DNA of 64,000 nt from Lachnospiraceae bacterium (lineage in GTDB: Bacteria > Bacillota > Clostridia > Lachnospirales > Lachnospiraceae), in the NCBI GenBank assembly GCA_017624235.1, contig JAGANL010000034.1, forward strand, positions 41,218 through 105,217. Reading direction: 5' to 3'. The translations under genes and the position numbers were made by a program. This document shows, in pieces, positions 35,233 through 44,180 of the stretch. Position 1 is the first letter of the stretch, and every line of letters begins with the position of its first letter. The notes under the pieces were generated by a model that was not told the origin of the DNA, did no database searches, and saw nothing but the letters and a program-made list of their open reading frames with translations.

Positions 35233-36222
35233 TTAAAATACAAATATCTGATCCAGAGTGCGCAGCAGCTTGAAATCGCCCCGCATCTTCATGGCACCAC
35301 CCATAAAGGCTCTCTGAAAGGTCATTCTTGCATATACGATATCATTCAGCGTATCCTGACTAAGCTGCATTTCCACATCCGCCTTCTCTCCGCTTTCATA
35401 ACGGCACTCCAACGCTGTACCATCCACATAAATCAAAAGAGGCTTCTTGCTGTTTTCTATGATGAGCTTATAGCTTGCCTTCAGTCCTGCCTGCGGCCTG
35501 AAATGCTGTTCAAAATCAGCTATGAAATCAGTTGCATTTTCATTCTCTTTCTGTCCCAGCATATCCTTAAAGAGACTTGCCAGCTCCTGAATATCCTCTT
35601 TCTGCTGCTGCACATATCCATCATCAGCCGCATATTGGGAAAGCTGTTCTGCCTCCTGCGGATTCAGATCAATATTTCTCGGAATTGCCACCTTCTGCTT
35701 CACCGCCTGATTGCTGGCAGGGAAGCTCGGAAGCTTCTGATTGATCGTCCGATACATATTTTCTGCTTTTTTCTCTATAATCGTCGTATATTCCTCGCTC
35801 ATTTCCAGATTGGCCGTATCCTCGATATAACCACAGATACCGCTGCACGGCTGTCCTCCCAAAATCTCCCATGCCACTGCGAGGTTCATCTTCGCTTCTC
35901 TCTCTCCATAGGTCGTAGACATGACAATCGGACACATATAAATCTGGCTGATTCTTTCCTTATCACCATACAACCAGCAGGAATCCAGAAACTGCTGCAT
36001 ATAACCGCCAATACCATACCACTCTACTGTCGTAGCCAGAATAATACCGTCCGCCTCTTTTAGAGTCTGAGGAAGCGTGGTAATGCTGTTTTTCATTTCA
36101 TAAAGATTGAATCGCTCTATATTGACATTCAGCTCCTCCAGAACCTCCTGCATCTTATCTATCACATACAGAGTAGGATCACCTAACATTCCCCTGCCAC
36201 CGTAGTAAATATTTACCTTCAT
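35233..36222 (-). CDS. Flavodoxin-like domain fused to SCP2 domain
   Basis: 329 residues. N-terminal half (about 1-175) is a flavodoxin/NADPH-FMN-reductase fold ('ADGIILATTVEWYGIGGYMQQFLD'). C-terminal part (about 235-329) is an SCP2-type lipid-binding domain ('MKMRGDFKLLRTLDQIF'). The linker is Gln-rich. It overlaps the rhomboid gene stop by 4 bases. The combination suggests redox chemistry on a hydrophobic substrate; this is inferred. Confidence 0.82.
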   Translation of the reverse strand: MKVNIYYGGRGMLGDPTLYVIDKMQEVLEELNVNIERFNLYEMKNSITTLPQTLKEADGIILATTVEWYGIGGYMQQFLDSCWLYGDKERISQIYMCPIVMSTTYGEREAKMNLAVAWEILGGQPCSGICGYIEDTANLEMSEEYTTIIEKKAENMYRTINQKLPSFPASNQAVKQKVAIPRNIDLNPQEAEQLSQYAADDGYVQQQKEDIQELASLFKDMLGQKENENATDFIADFEQHFRPQAGLKASYKLIIENSKKPLLIYVDGTALECRYESGEKADVEMQLSQDTLNDIVYARMTFQRAFMGGAMKMRGDFKLLRTLDQIFVF

Positions 36223-36824
36223 GTATTATCTGCCTTTCTCATCGTAAAGTATAGGATAAAGCATACCAAAAATCCGGCTGCTACACCGCCGATATGCGCA
36301 TAATTGTCCACATGTGTACTGCGAAATCCTACATACAGGGAATACAGGATCATGAATGCCAGTCTGCCAAAGGTCACCGTCTGCAGTCTTCCCCTGTTCA
36401 GAATCACCAGAGCAAGAAGCGCTCCCTCTATGCCGAATACCGCTCCACTGGCTCCGATCGATACATAAGAATACTCTGCTGCCAGCATATAATACAGAGA
36501 GCACAGACTTCCTCCCAGACCGGCCAGTACATACAAAATGCCAAACCGTATCCTTCCCAGACGCTTCTCCACCATTTCTCCAAAACAATAAAGCAGCAGC
36601 ATATTATGAAAAAGATGTATCTCATCACCATGCAGAAACCAAGCTGTAACAATACGGTAATACTCTCCGTCTGTCAAAATTCGTTCTGCATCCAGCGCTC
36701 CTTCATTATACAATAAATCACCCTGAAATGTACATATCAGATATACAATTACGTTGATGAGAATAATAGTCACGGTAACCATAGGAAGCTGCTTCCAATC
36801 CATCCGGTTTTCCTGCTCTGTCAT
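36219..36824 (-). CDS. Rhomboid-family intramembrane serine protease
   Basis: 201 residues, six membrane segments. Catalytic Ser in GASGAVFG and His in 'YAHIGG'; the conserved HxxxN helix is 'LFHNMLLLY'. Start at 36824 follows AGGTGA. Sits after the FHA gene in the Tad run; substrates unknown. Confidence 0.93.
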   Translation of the reverse strand: MTEQENRMDWKQLPMVTVTIILINVIVYLICTFQGDLLYNEGALDAERILTDGEYYRIVTAWFLHGDEIHLFHNMLLLYCFGEMVEKRLGRIRFGILYVLAGLGGSLCSLYYMLAAEYSYVSIGASGAVFGIEGALLALVILNRGRLQTVTFGRLAFMILYSLYVGFRSTHVDNYAHIGGVAAGFLVCFILYFTMRKADNT

Positions 36825-36877
36825 TGATTTCACCTGTCTTTCTATCCTAACAAGCGTATCATTTCTGAAATTATGTG

Positions 36878-38281
36878 TCAATGATAGGTAAAACGCAATC
36901 TTCCAAACTGAATCTCATCTCTGGGATATACCTCCGCCAATTCTTCCGCCTCTAAAAGCACTCCGTTTTTATAGGTGCCGTTTCTGGAGTTCATATCCTG
37001 TAAAAACAGTTTTCCCTCTCTTTCGATAAACTGCGCATGAATCCGGCTGACTGTAATGTCGGACAATACAAAGCTGACCGCATCCGGCAGCTTTCCGATA
37101 ATAAACGGGGTTTTATCAATCGAAATCACGATCTGCTTTCCCCTCATCCTTCCCTCCAGACACCGCTCCTGCTGCCAGTTATCCGCTCCAAAATAGGTGG
37201 TTTCCCCATATGCCGTATCGATTTCCTCTCCATTACGACTGGCATCCGGCTGTCGGTATTGCATACCCTTTTCCGGCTGATGTTCTCTATCTTCCACCCG
37301 TCTCTGTTCCGGGGAAAGCGCCTGCATTTTGGCCAACTGCTTCCTGTAGCTGCCCTCCTCTTCCAGTCTGCTTCGAGAGATTTCTTCCTCTTTGACCATG
37401 CGCAGGCTCTGTCGTCTCCTGATCATATATACCACGCAAGCTGTCGGTACTGCAGCCAACGTACCACCTAAAACCAGTATTTCCTGTTTCGTCAGCTCAT
37501 AAAAAGTAATGATATACCCAGCAGCCAGCATCATCGTGATAATTACAAACGCCATTCCAAGAAAATATTTTTTCCCATGCAGCCGCTTGAATATCTTCTT
37601 TTGTATACCACCTTCATATTCTTCTTCTGCTTCTGTCTCCACTTCATATAAGTGCTCCACATCCCCATTAATCTCTTTCCCGGTATTGTTCCCTTCTGAG
37701 GACTCCTTCTCATCCTCCATACAACGTTCCGGCTTACCTGTAGCCTGCTCTCTGAAATAATCAAACATTTCCGAAAGCATGAAATTTTCCGCTGCAGCTT
37801 TTTGATAAAACAGATATACTGCATCCACTGCCCGCTTATCGGAATAATCCACCATATTCAAAAGCTCCTCGGAAAACCTTCTGATACGGCCTTCCTCATC
37901 CTCCTGCTGCGGATAATAGATAAGATAAATCTTCTCCTCCTTCATATCCCAGTAAATATAACGTACATCCAATAAAATTCGGCTGCTGTCGAGCAGATAA
38001 TTTTTCAGTTCTCCCATAGCAGCCTCAAGCTGTGTAAAAATCTTACAAAGTACCGTAAAATCCATTTTCCGTATAGAAAAAGCTGATGCTAACGGTTGTC
38101 TGGAGCTGATATCATAGTAATACTTAATTTGGTTGTCCACATATCGTATCGAACACGGCAGGATTCCATGTACGGTATTGCGCTCCATCATCCGTGTCCG
38201 ATAATCCTCCTGCCCTTTCTGTTCTCCTGTCAGAATCAGATAATTGTGGCTTAAATCCCTCTTATACTCATAAGCCGTCAT
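36878..38281 (-). CDS. DUF6382-FHA domain protein of the Tad locus
   Basis: 467 residues. The N-terminal domain (about 1-180) matches the DUF6382 type found in Clostridial Tad loci. Two membrane segments at about 235-255 and 262-282. The C-terminal FHA domain (about 390-465: 'ITVSRIHAQFIEREGKLFLQDMN', 'SRNGTYKNG') binds phosphothreonine. Likely a membrane adaptor for pilus regulation. Confidence 0.85.
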   Translation of the reverse strand: MTAYEYKRDLSHNYLILTGEQKGQEDYRTRMMERNTVHGILPCSIRYVDNQIKYYYDISSRQPLASAFSIRKMDFTVLCKIFTQLEAAMGELKNYLLDSSRILLDVRYIYWDMKEEKIYLIYYPQQEDEEGRIRRFSEELLNMVDYSDKRAVDAVYLFYQKAAAENFMLSEMFDYFREQATGKPERCMEDEKESSEGNNTGKEINGDVEHLYEVETEAEEEYEGGIQKKIFKRLHGKKYFLGMAFVIITMMLAAGYIITFYELTKQEILVLGGTLAAVPTACVVYMIRRRQSLRMVKEEEISRSRLEEEGSYRKQLAKMQALSPEQRRVEDREHQPEKGMQYRQPDASRNGEEIDTAYGETTYFGADNWQQERCLEGRMRGKQIVISIDKTPFIIGKLPDAVSFVLSDITVSRIHAQFIEREGKLFLQDMNSRNGTYKNGVLLEAEELAEVYPRDEIQFGRLRFTYH

Positions 38282-38299
38282 CCTTCTCCCCCTTTTATC

Positions 38300-38809
38300 T
38301 CACTCCGTTTCCCCTTTGATTTGCTTCCATGCACCCTCTGCCAGCCTGTACCGACGTATGAACTGTACCGGCTTTAACATGACAGCCTCTCCCCTGGCTT
38401 CAAAATTCCAGGCTTTTGTTCCCATGTGGAGCCAGTCTCCTGTCAGAGTATTCCCGCTTACCTGTACGGACAGGCTTTTGCCCTTCCGCTCCCTCTTCAA
38501 CTCAATTCCCTGAACCGCCATCAGCTCTTCCCCCAATAAATCTTTCAGAAAGCCCTCTGCCAGTTTCTCCTTTTGCTCCTCCTGTCCGGTGACCGTATCT
38601 GCACGCAGAACAGCTATGTAGCAGCACTGCCATGCACTGCATTCGTCATAAAGAAAAAAGGTCACATAAATTATCATTGCGAATATCACCAGAATCAACG
38701 GCACAACGAACGCAGCCTCAATTGAAGCACTGCCCTGATATATCAGGCCTTCTCCGACTTTTTGAATGCCTTTTCCAGCTTTCTTTTTGTATTCTCCTTT
38801 TCGATACAA
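38300..38809 (-). CDS. TadE-like pseudopilin
   Basis: 169 residues with the hydrophobic N-terminal helix and the glutamate of TadE proteins ('GSASIEAAFVVPLILVIF'). Minor pilin of the Tad pilus. Tightly packed with neighbours. Confidence 0.85.
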   Translation of the reverse strand: MYRKGEYKKKAGKGIQKVGEGLIYQGSASIEAAFVVPLILVIFAMIIYVTFFLYDECSAWQCCYIAVLRADTVTGQEEQKEKLAEGFLKDLLGEELMAVQGIELKRERKGKSLSVQVSGNTLTGDWLHMGTKAWNFEARGEAVMLKPVQFIRRYRLAEGAWKQIKGETE

Positions 38810-38824
38810 GCTGCTCCTCCTGTC

Positions 38825-39283
38825 TCACAATACCATCAGCCAAACGATAAAGCCTGCACTGATATGTGGCAAAAACGGAAAACGCATATCTTTATCTGCT
38901 CTTCTTCCTATAATCAGCCATAATGCGTACAGAGCTGAAAACAAAAAAGCAGTCATCATAATACAAACCGCCGCCTGACTCCCCATCAGCAATCCAAGCA
39001 GCAAAACTGACCAGCCATCCGCATATCCAACCGCTTCCCTGGTCAGGTATCCGACGGCAAGCAGAAACAGTCCCGGCAAAGCAGCTCCAAACAATCCTGT
39101 CAATTTGGACGGTATATCTCCTACATCCGATATCCCCATCACTGTATCCACAGACCGTAAAACGACTGCACATAGCAACACCAGACGAATCAGCCAGACC
39201 GGAACCACTCTTTTTCTGATATCCCATAAAACTGCCTGTACCAGATATCCGGCTGCAATCCATTTTCCTACCGCAAGCAACAT
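38825..39283 (-). CDS. Prepilin peptidase-like membrane protein (A24)
   Basis: About 152 residues, five or six membrane segments. Aspartates in 'WDIRKRVVP' and 'VGYADG' fit the A24 pair, although the usual GxGD is here GYAD. The start at 39283 follows GGGGG by 9 bases and overlaps the upstream gene; ATG at 39292 is the alternative. A second A24 peptidase opens the operon at 46306, so one may act on TadE-type and one on Flp-type prepilins. Confidence 0.75.
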   Translation of the reverse strand: MLLAVGKWIAAGYLVQAVLWDIRKRVVPVWLIRLVLLCAVVLRSVDTVMGISDVGDIPSKLTGLFGAALPGLFLLAVGYLTREAVGYADGWSVLLLGLLMGSQAAVCIMMTAFLFSALYALWLIIGRRADKDMRFPFLPHISAGFIVWLMVL

Positions 39284-40200
39284 CTGCTGCATCCCCCCAT
39301 TCCCGTTACCTGGCTGATTGGAACAGCCATGATCTGTCTCTTTAAGCCACTGCATCCAAGGGACGTATGGTAGCATTCTCCCTGATCTGCAATATAATAA
39401 AACTCCCGTTTCTTATCATCGCCGCATTTCTCACACATGATATATCGTCTGCCGTCCTGATTACGAAGCCCGGACAGCTCCTCTTCACCTGCCCGGCTGA
39501 TGGACAGCTTTAAATGGGTACATTGCCTGTCCCTGTGATAGACCTCCCCATTTTCGGTTACATATACAAGCTCCTCTGTCCCCGTTTCTGTATTCTCTTT
39601 TCCGGCTGTATCATATCCGGTCCATGCCCGGATACGACATCTGTTTACCATTTTAAATTCTCCAAAGCCAGGAAGTGCAAACACCGGAGTGACCCGATAG
39701 CAGACTACCAGATCGATTACCTCCTCTTCATCCGGTACCTGTGAAAGATAACATTGCAGTCCTCTTTTCCCGTTCTGAACCGGAGAACCATCCAAATAAG
39801 CCTTCCCTATCCCTTTTTCCAGTTCCTCCGGCAGAAGTGCCAGAGACAACAGACGTCCTGTCCCTTTCTCCTTTTCTCCAGCACAGGCATAAAGCGCCCA
39901 CTTTCTCGCAACCTGATGAAGTGCGGCTTCTATCCTGCTGTAACAGGATAGAAGCTGTAAAATAGAAATGAGATTAAGGAAAAAAAATAGAAACAGCGGA
40001 AGTATCAGTGAAGCTTCTACCGCTAAACTTCCTTTCCTTCCCGAGAAGACAGGCGATGACGTTCTTTCTTCAGATAAAAATTGTTTTAATACAAAAAAAC
40101 AGAGATTTCTGAAAGGGGTATTTTCATCCAGGGTTATCTGCAAAGATTCTTTTTGATTTGTTAGATTTTGACTTGTTACTTTCCTCCAAAAGAACGCCAT
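39268..40200 (-). CDS. TadE-like protein with tandem C-terminal Cys repeats
   Basis: 310 residues. The TadE-like helix is near residues 55-85 ('GSLAVEASLILPLFLFFF'). The C-terminal region has two copies of a Y-H-x4-5-C-x-x-L-K motif ('VYHRDRQCTHLKLS' and 'CYHTSLGCSGLKRQ'), each followed by CxxC (CEKC, CSRC), so it may bind metal or form disulfides outside the cell. Start at 40200 follows AAAGGAGAGG; the longer frame to 40356 is unsupported. Confidence 0.8.
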   Translation of the reverse strand: MAFFWRKVTSQNLTNQKESLQITLDENTPFRNLCFFVLKQFLSEERTSSPVFSGRKGSLAVEASLILPLFLFFFLNLISILQLLSCYSRIEAALHQVARKWALYACAGEKEKGTGRLLSLALLPEELEKGIGKAYLDGSPVQNGKRGLQCYLSQVPDEEEVIDLVVCYRVTPVFALPGFGEFKMVNRCRIRAWTGYDTAGKENTETGTEELVYVTENGEVYHRDRQCTHLKLSISRAGEEELSGLRNQDGRRYIMCEKCGDDKKREFYYIADQGECYHTSLGCSGLKRQIMAVPISQVTGMGGCSRCCLR

Positions 40201-40216
40201 CGTCTGTCCTCTCCTT

Positions 40217-41665
40217 TCATTCCAAAATTTCATAGCCATACCGCTTCTGAATGGTATAGCAATAGCCGTACCGGCTCTCCGCAGTAAAACAAACCTCCAT
40301 ACTCTCCAGGCAGTTATCCAGCCGGAATGTACGGTTGCCGGCAGTATCACGCACAACCATTTCCACTACATCACCGAATCGCAGTATCTTATCATGTGGA
40401 TTTTCCAACATCAAAAAGATACGTAAATAATCCTCATAAGAAAGTCCGTTTCCCTCTGCCCCTCCTGTCAGAGCGCTCTGATAATGCAGCATATCCAAAA
40501 ATCCCATCTGCCAGTCCTGCATCGTTTTACAAAGAGGAACCTTTCCCTGCTCCAGCAGTATTTTGATATCATTCACACTTTCCGTATAGGCCCAGGCTAA
40601 CAAAATACCTTCCTTCAAAAGGTCCGCAAGCTCCGGCATGAGCAGAACTGCTGATACCGCGGCAGCGGCCGTCCCTGCCTGCGCCTGCTTCACATGATCC
40701 TGTTGAAGATACAGATAATTTGATACCTCCCGGATCAGCAGAATACGGTTCAATACATATTTTAAATTTTCTGCATCGTTTTCCTTTCCTCCCAAAACAT
40801 ATTCCAGCTCATATTGCAGATGCGCTTTCTCCCTGCGATCCGTATAACGGCCAAGATGCTCCAAAAGATATTCTCCAAAAAGGATTTCATCCAAAACTCC
40901 GTCTGCGGCTTCCCTCTCCGGTGCCAGCCCGTCTCCTTTGTTACACTCCCTCGCTGACACATAAGCTGCCAGATCCACAGCCGTTCCGCTCACACCCTCA
41001 CTGTCCTTTGTGACAAGATAGACAAGTCCCGTATCCCGTATCGGTATATGGCTTACTGGATCTTCAATCTTAATTTTTTTCCATTCACCATCCACCCTGA
41101 CACGCTTTCCATCCCGTTTACGGATTTCCGCACGGTTACGTTCCCGCTTTTCTTCAATGCCTTCCAGCATATGATGCGTTTCGATATAGCTTGTGTTCTG
41201 CAAAATATCCTCTGCCAGCGAAAGACCCGTTTTTTCCTTCATGTAAGAAACCGCCTGACTCTTCAGAACCAGACACTCTTCATCCGTTGCCATGGAAACC
41301 GACAAAATCTCCGCATTCTTGGCCGAAAGTGCCAGTAAATCCCTTACACCGGGCAGCAGGAAATCCCTTGTGCCGTCCAGATTATAATCCATATACTCCC
41401 GTAAATGCCATTGCGTCTGCTCCAGTCCTACATGACTACTCCCATACGACGTATCCACAAAGAACAGGTCAAACTGATCCAGCAATTCTCTATGATATTC
41501 TGCAAGCGCTGAATAGAGGCTCATATCGGCAGCACATTCTATCTGGAAGCGTATCGTATTCACTCTCGCTGCTTCCACGGTCGTCAGGACCAGGGAGAGC
41601 AGTACCGTCATGGACAATGCCAGAAATACTGTAATTTCTCCCTTTTTCTCCTGTTCCTTTTTCAT
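40217..41665 (-). CDS. DUF5702 protein of the Tad locus
   Basis: 482 residues. An N-terminal TadE/TadG-type helix ('GEITVFLALSMTVLLSLVL') then a long extracytoplasmic region with 'AEYHRELLDQFDLFFVD', the DUF5702 hallmark. Probably a pilus-associated surface or pseudopilin protein. The start at 41665 follows AGGATAGGA. Confidence 0.85.
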   Translation of the reverse strand: MKKEQEKKGEITVFLALSMTVLLSLVLTTVEAARVNTIRFQIECAADMSLYSALAEYHRELLDQFDLFFVDTSYGSSHVGLEQTQWHLREYMDYNLDGTRDFLLPGVRDLLALSAKNAEILSVSMATDEECLVLKSQAVSYMKEKTGLSLAEDILQNTSYIETHHMLEGIEEKRERNRAEIRKRDGKRVRVDGEWKKIKIEDPVSHIPIRDTGLVYLVTKDSEGVSGTAVDLAAYVSARECNKGDGLAPEREAADGVLDEILFGEYLLEHLGRYTDRREKAHLQYELEYVLGGKENDAENLKYVLNRILLIREVSNYLYLQQDHVKQAQAGTAAAAVSAVLLMPELADLLKEGILLAWAYTESVNDIKILLEQGKVPLCKTMQDWQMGFLDMLHYQSALTGGAEGNGLSYEDYLRIFLMLENPHDKILRFGDVVEMVVRDTAGNRTFRLDNCLESMEVCFTAESRYGYCYTIQKRYGYEILE

Positions 41666-41681
41666 AGTCCTATCCTGCTTC

Positions 41682-41903
41682 TTAATAAATCTGACGACTT
41701 TTACTTGTAATCTGTGAAAAAATATCATTTACCAGCCTGGTAAGCTGCGATTTGAAGATAAGCACCAGACCAATTAACACCACCAGGATCAAAATCATCT
41801 CCACGGTTCCGATACCGTCCTCCTCCCATATAAACCGCCGTATGGCATTTTGCAGTCCAATCTGAAAACGATATATTGTACCAATACATTTTTTCTTCCA
41901 CAT
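41682..41903 (-). CDS. Flp1-type IVb pilin
   Basis: 73-residue prepilin. After a basic leader, 'DGIGTVEMILILVVLIGLVLI' (motif G-x-x-x-x-E with a hydrophobic helix) is the Flp pilin signature; cleavage would be after the Gly in GIGTVE by the A24 peptidase. Major pilus subunit. Start at 41903 follows GGGAAGAAAG; a longer frame to 42062 overlaps tadC. Confidence 0.88.
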   Translation of the reverse strand: MWKKKCIGTIYRFQIGLQNAIRRFIWEEDGIGTVEMILILVVLIGLVLIFKSQLTRLVNDIFSQITSKSRQIY

Positions 41904-41919
41904 AACTTTCTTCCCTTCC

Positions 41920-43338
41920 CTATATTCCAAAACTCCCATAGGCAGGTACCACGATAACGAGCATCGTAAATACCAGCATTCCCGCCATTGGCAGAAGCAG
42001 CTTCGTACCCACCTCTTCTCCCCGCTGTCTGGCCTGACTCTTTCGCTCCTCCAGGGCTTCACAAGCTTCCTTTTCCAGATATACCACCAGCCCTCTGGAA
42101 CCCTTTTTCAAATTCTGCATCAAAAGCGTACTGAATTTCATATACTGCCTGCTGCAGCATCTTTTCCCAAAATGCAGGTATGCCTGACTTTCCGATATGC
42201 CCATTTCCATCTCATGACACGCAGCCTGCATTTCCCTGCCAAGCACACTTCCTGCATCCTTTTCCTCTTTTGCAATCCGATAAAAGGCAGACCTAACTGT
42301 CATGCCTGCTCCAAGAAAGAGCGCCATGCGCATGACCAGCTCAGGATAAGCATTACAAAGACCTTTCTCTCTTTCCGCAAGCTGCTTTTTACGGTCTTCT
42401 TCCCGTCCGTAATAAAAGGCACCTGCCGCCATCAACCCAAACAGCACGAACAGTCCGCTCCAATCCTCCTTTTTTTCCTTCCATATGACTGCTTCTCCAT
42501 CGAGCTGCCCGGGCAGTTCAAATACCTTCCTTTCCCGTGACCCCTGTTCCGCTGTCTCTGCCAGTTTTTGTAATTTTTTCTGAAATACCTCCATCTCCGT
42601 ACAAACCGGAGGCAGCACATGCAGCGCCAGCGTATACTGTGTTGTAAAGTCCTGATAACTGATTTCGGCTGACAGATTGGTAATAACTCCCTCTGCCTCC
42701 AGCTCTTCATTTTCCAGACTGCCATCCAGATGAATGACATTCTTTTCATCTCCCTCCCAGCGGATCTGAAAAGGAAATCCCTCCACCTGCTGCGGCAGAC
42801 TGAGCGCTGTCCGAATCTCATCAGGACTGACATTATCCCCCAATATCTGCCTGTCCAGAATTGCCAGGAACTGCTCCAACAAGTCCTGTATTTCTGTCTC
42901 CGTATACTCCCTCTCCGCTACTTCTAGCTCCACACACTCTTCCCGTCCGCCGCTTTGTGCCATGAACTCCATCTGTCTGCTGCCCGCTCCATGTGCTGCT
43001 CTTTCCACTTCCATCCCTTCCGTGTACCGGCCTGTCATTTCCATCTGTATATGCAGTGCCAGTGCCAGAATACAGCATATCCAAACTGCCAGAAAGCCTT
43101 CCCCCATTCGCCGTTCCACATATTCTGCCGCTGCCTGTTTTCGGTCTGATCCAGGCTTCAGCAAAGCCAGCTCATCTTCCAGCATCCTGCTATACCTGCT
43201 CTGTTTTCCACCAGCTAAAATGATATATTTCTTATGCAGGAATCTACCAATTCTTTCCACCAGACTTCCCTTCTCCCCGGCCGACCATAAGAGGACAAGG
43301 CCTCCTGCCGCTATGAGCAGCAAATACACTATACTCAT
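41920..43338 (-). CDS. tadC: TadC-like inner-membrane protein, extended
   Basis: 472 residues. The C-terminal third is a type II secretion F domain ('YPELVMRMALFLGAGMTVRSAF' region, then a hydrophobic end). The N-terminal half carries a membrane segment (about 85-105) and a Glu-rich extracytoplasmic domain not usual for TadC. Start 43338. Pairs with TadB. Confidence 0.87.
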   Translation of the reverse strand: MSIVYLLLIAAGGLVLLWSAGEKGSLVERIGRFLHKKYIILAGGKQSRYSRMLEDELALLKPGSDRKQAAAEYVERRMGEGFLAVWICCILALALHIQMEMTGRYTEGMEVERAAHGAGSRQMEFMAQSGGREECVELEVAEREYTETEIQDLLEQFLAILDRQILGDNVSPDEIRTALSLPQQVEGFPFQIRWEGDEKNVIHLDGSLENEELEAEGVITNLSAEISYQDFTTQYTLALHVLPPVCTEMEVFQKKLQKLAETAEQGSRERKVFELPGQLDGEAVIWKEKKEDWSGLFVLFGLMAAGAFYYGREEDRKKQLAEREKGLCNAYPELVMRMALFLGAGMTVRSAFYRIAKEEKDAGSVLGREMQAACHEMEMGISESQAYLHFGKRCCSRQYMKFSTLLMQNLKKGSRGLVVYLEKEACEALEERKSQARQRGEEVGTKLLLPMAGMLVFTMLVIVVPAYGSFGI

Positions 43339-43343
43339 CCCAT

Positions 43344-44180
43344 TTACACCTCTATCCTGACAATATGCTGCGCCACCGCGTAACAGCCAAGATACCATAT
43401 GAGACAGCTGCTCATAAACAATATTCCGGCCGGATTATGATAGAGAGCATCAAAGAACCCCGGTGATGTTATTCCAATATACCCCATGATTCCAAACGGA
43501 ACGATACTCATCACCCGCTGTTCCATCACCTTCGCACTCATGACCGTCCGAATTTCCCTTGCTGTTTCCATTTTCTCACTGATCAGGCGCACTGTATGAC
43601 CGATCATGTCCCCCATATCGGCACCGGAACGTTTACCGATCATAAAGACCTGCGCAAAATCTTCAATTTCCCCCACTCCGCTTCTGGCTGCAAAATCCGA
43701 TAAAATCTTTTCCACCGGTATATGATTTTCCAGTGCCTGACTAAGCGCCGACAGCTCGTGAACAATATCCGCAGATCCTCCGTACAGTACCAGCATATCG
43801 TTTCGTGCCTCCCGAAACGCATTTTCTACGGAATATCCCGCCTGTAGACTTCCTGCAATCGATAGAAGCATCTCCCGAAACTGCTCTTTTAGCTCCTGTC
43901 TTCTCTTTTCCCCCTGTTCCTGCTTTTTCCTGCAAAACCAAAACACTCCAATCGGCAGCAAAGCTACTGCACCTATCCAGGAACGATACAGAAAATAAGC
44001 CATCCCGAATACAATCAAACTGCTTTGTGCAAAAATGCTTATAAATTGTCTGACCGTCAACCGACAGGTCAGATAGTTTTCTCTGTCACAAGATACCTGC
44101 TGCCTCCAGCTTTGCCGTGTGGGTAAGCGGATTTTCCAAGACCCATTCCCCGCACACCTTTTTTTGTTTCCTGTCTTCAT
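43344..44180 (-). CDS. tadB: TadB-like inner-membrane protein
   Basis: Type II secretion F-family platform protein; 'QFREMLLSIAGSLQAGYSVENAF' is the core motif. Three to four membrane segments. The start at 44180 follows GGGGAG by 6 bases and overlaps cpaF by 95 bases, an unusually long overlap; no closer start was seen. Confidence 0.87.
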   Translation of the reverse strand: MKTGNKKRCAGNGSWKIRLPTRQSWRQQVSCDRENYLTCRLTVRQFISIFAQSSLIVFGMAYFLYRSWIGAVALLPIGVFWFCRKKQEQGEKRRQELKEQFREMLLSIAGSLQAGYSVENAFREARNDMLVLYGGSADIVHELSALSQALENHIPVEKILSDFAARSGVGEIEDFAQVFMIGKRSGADMGDMIGHTVRLISEKMETAREIRTVMSAKVMEQRVMSIVPFGIMGYIGITSPGFFDALYHNPAGILFMSSCLIWYLGCYAVAQHIVRIEV

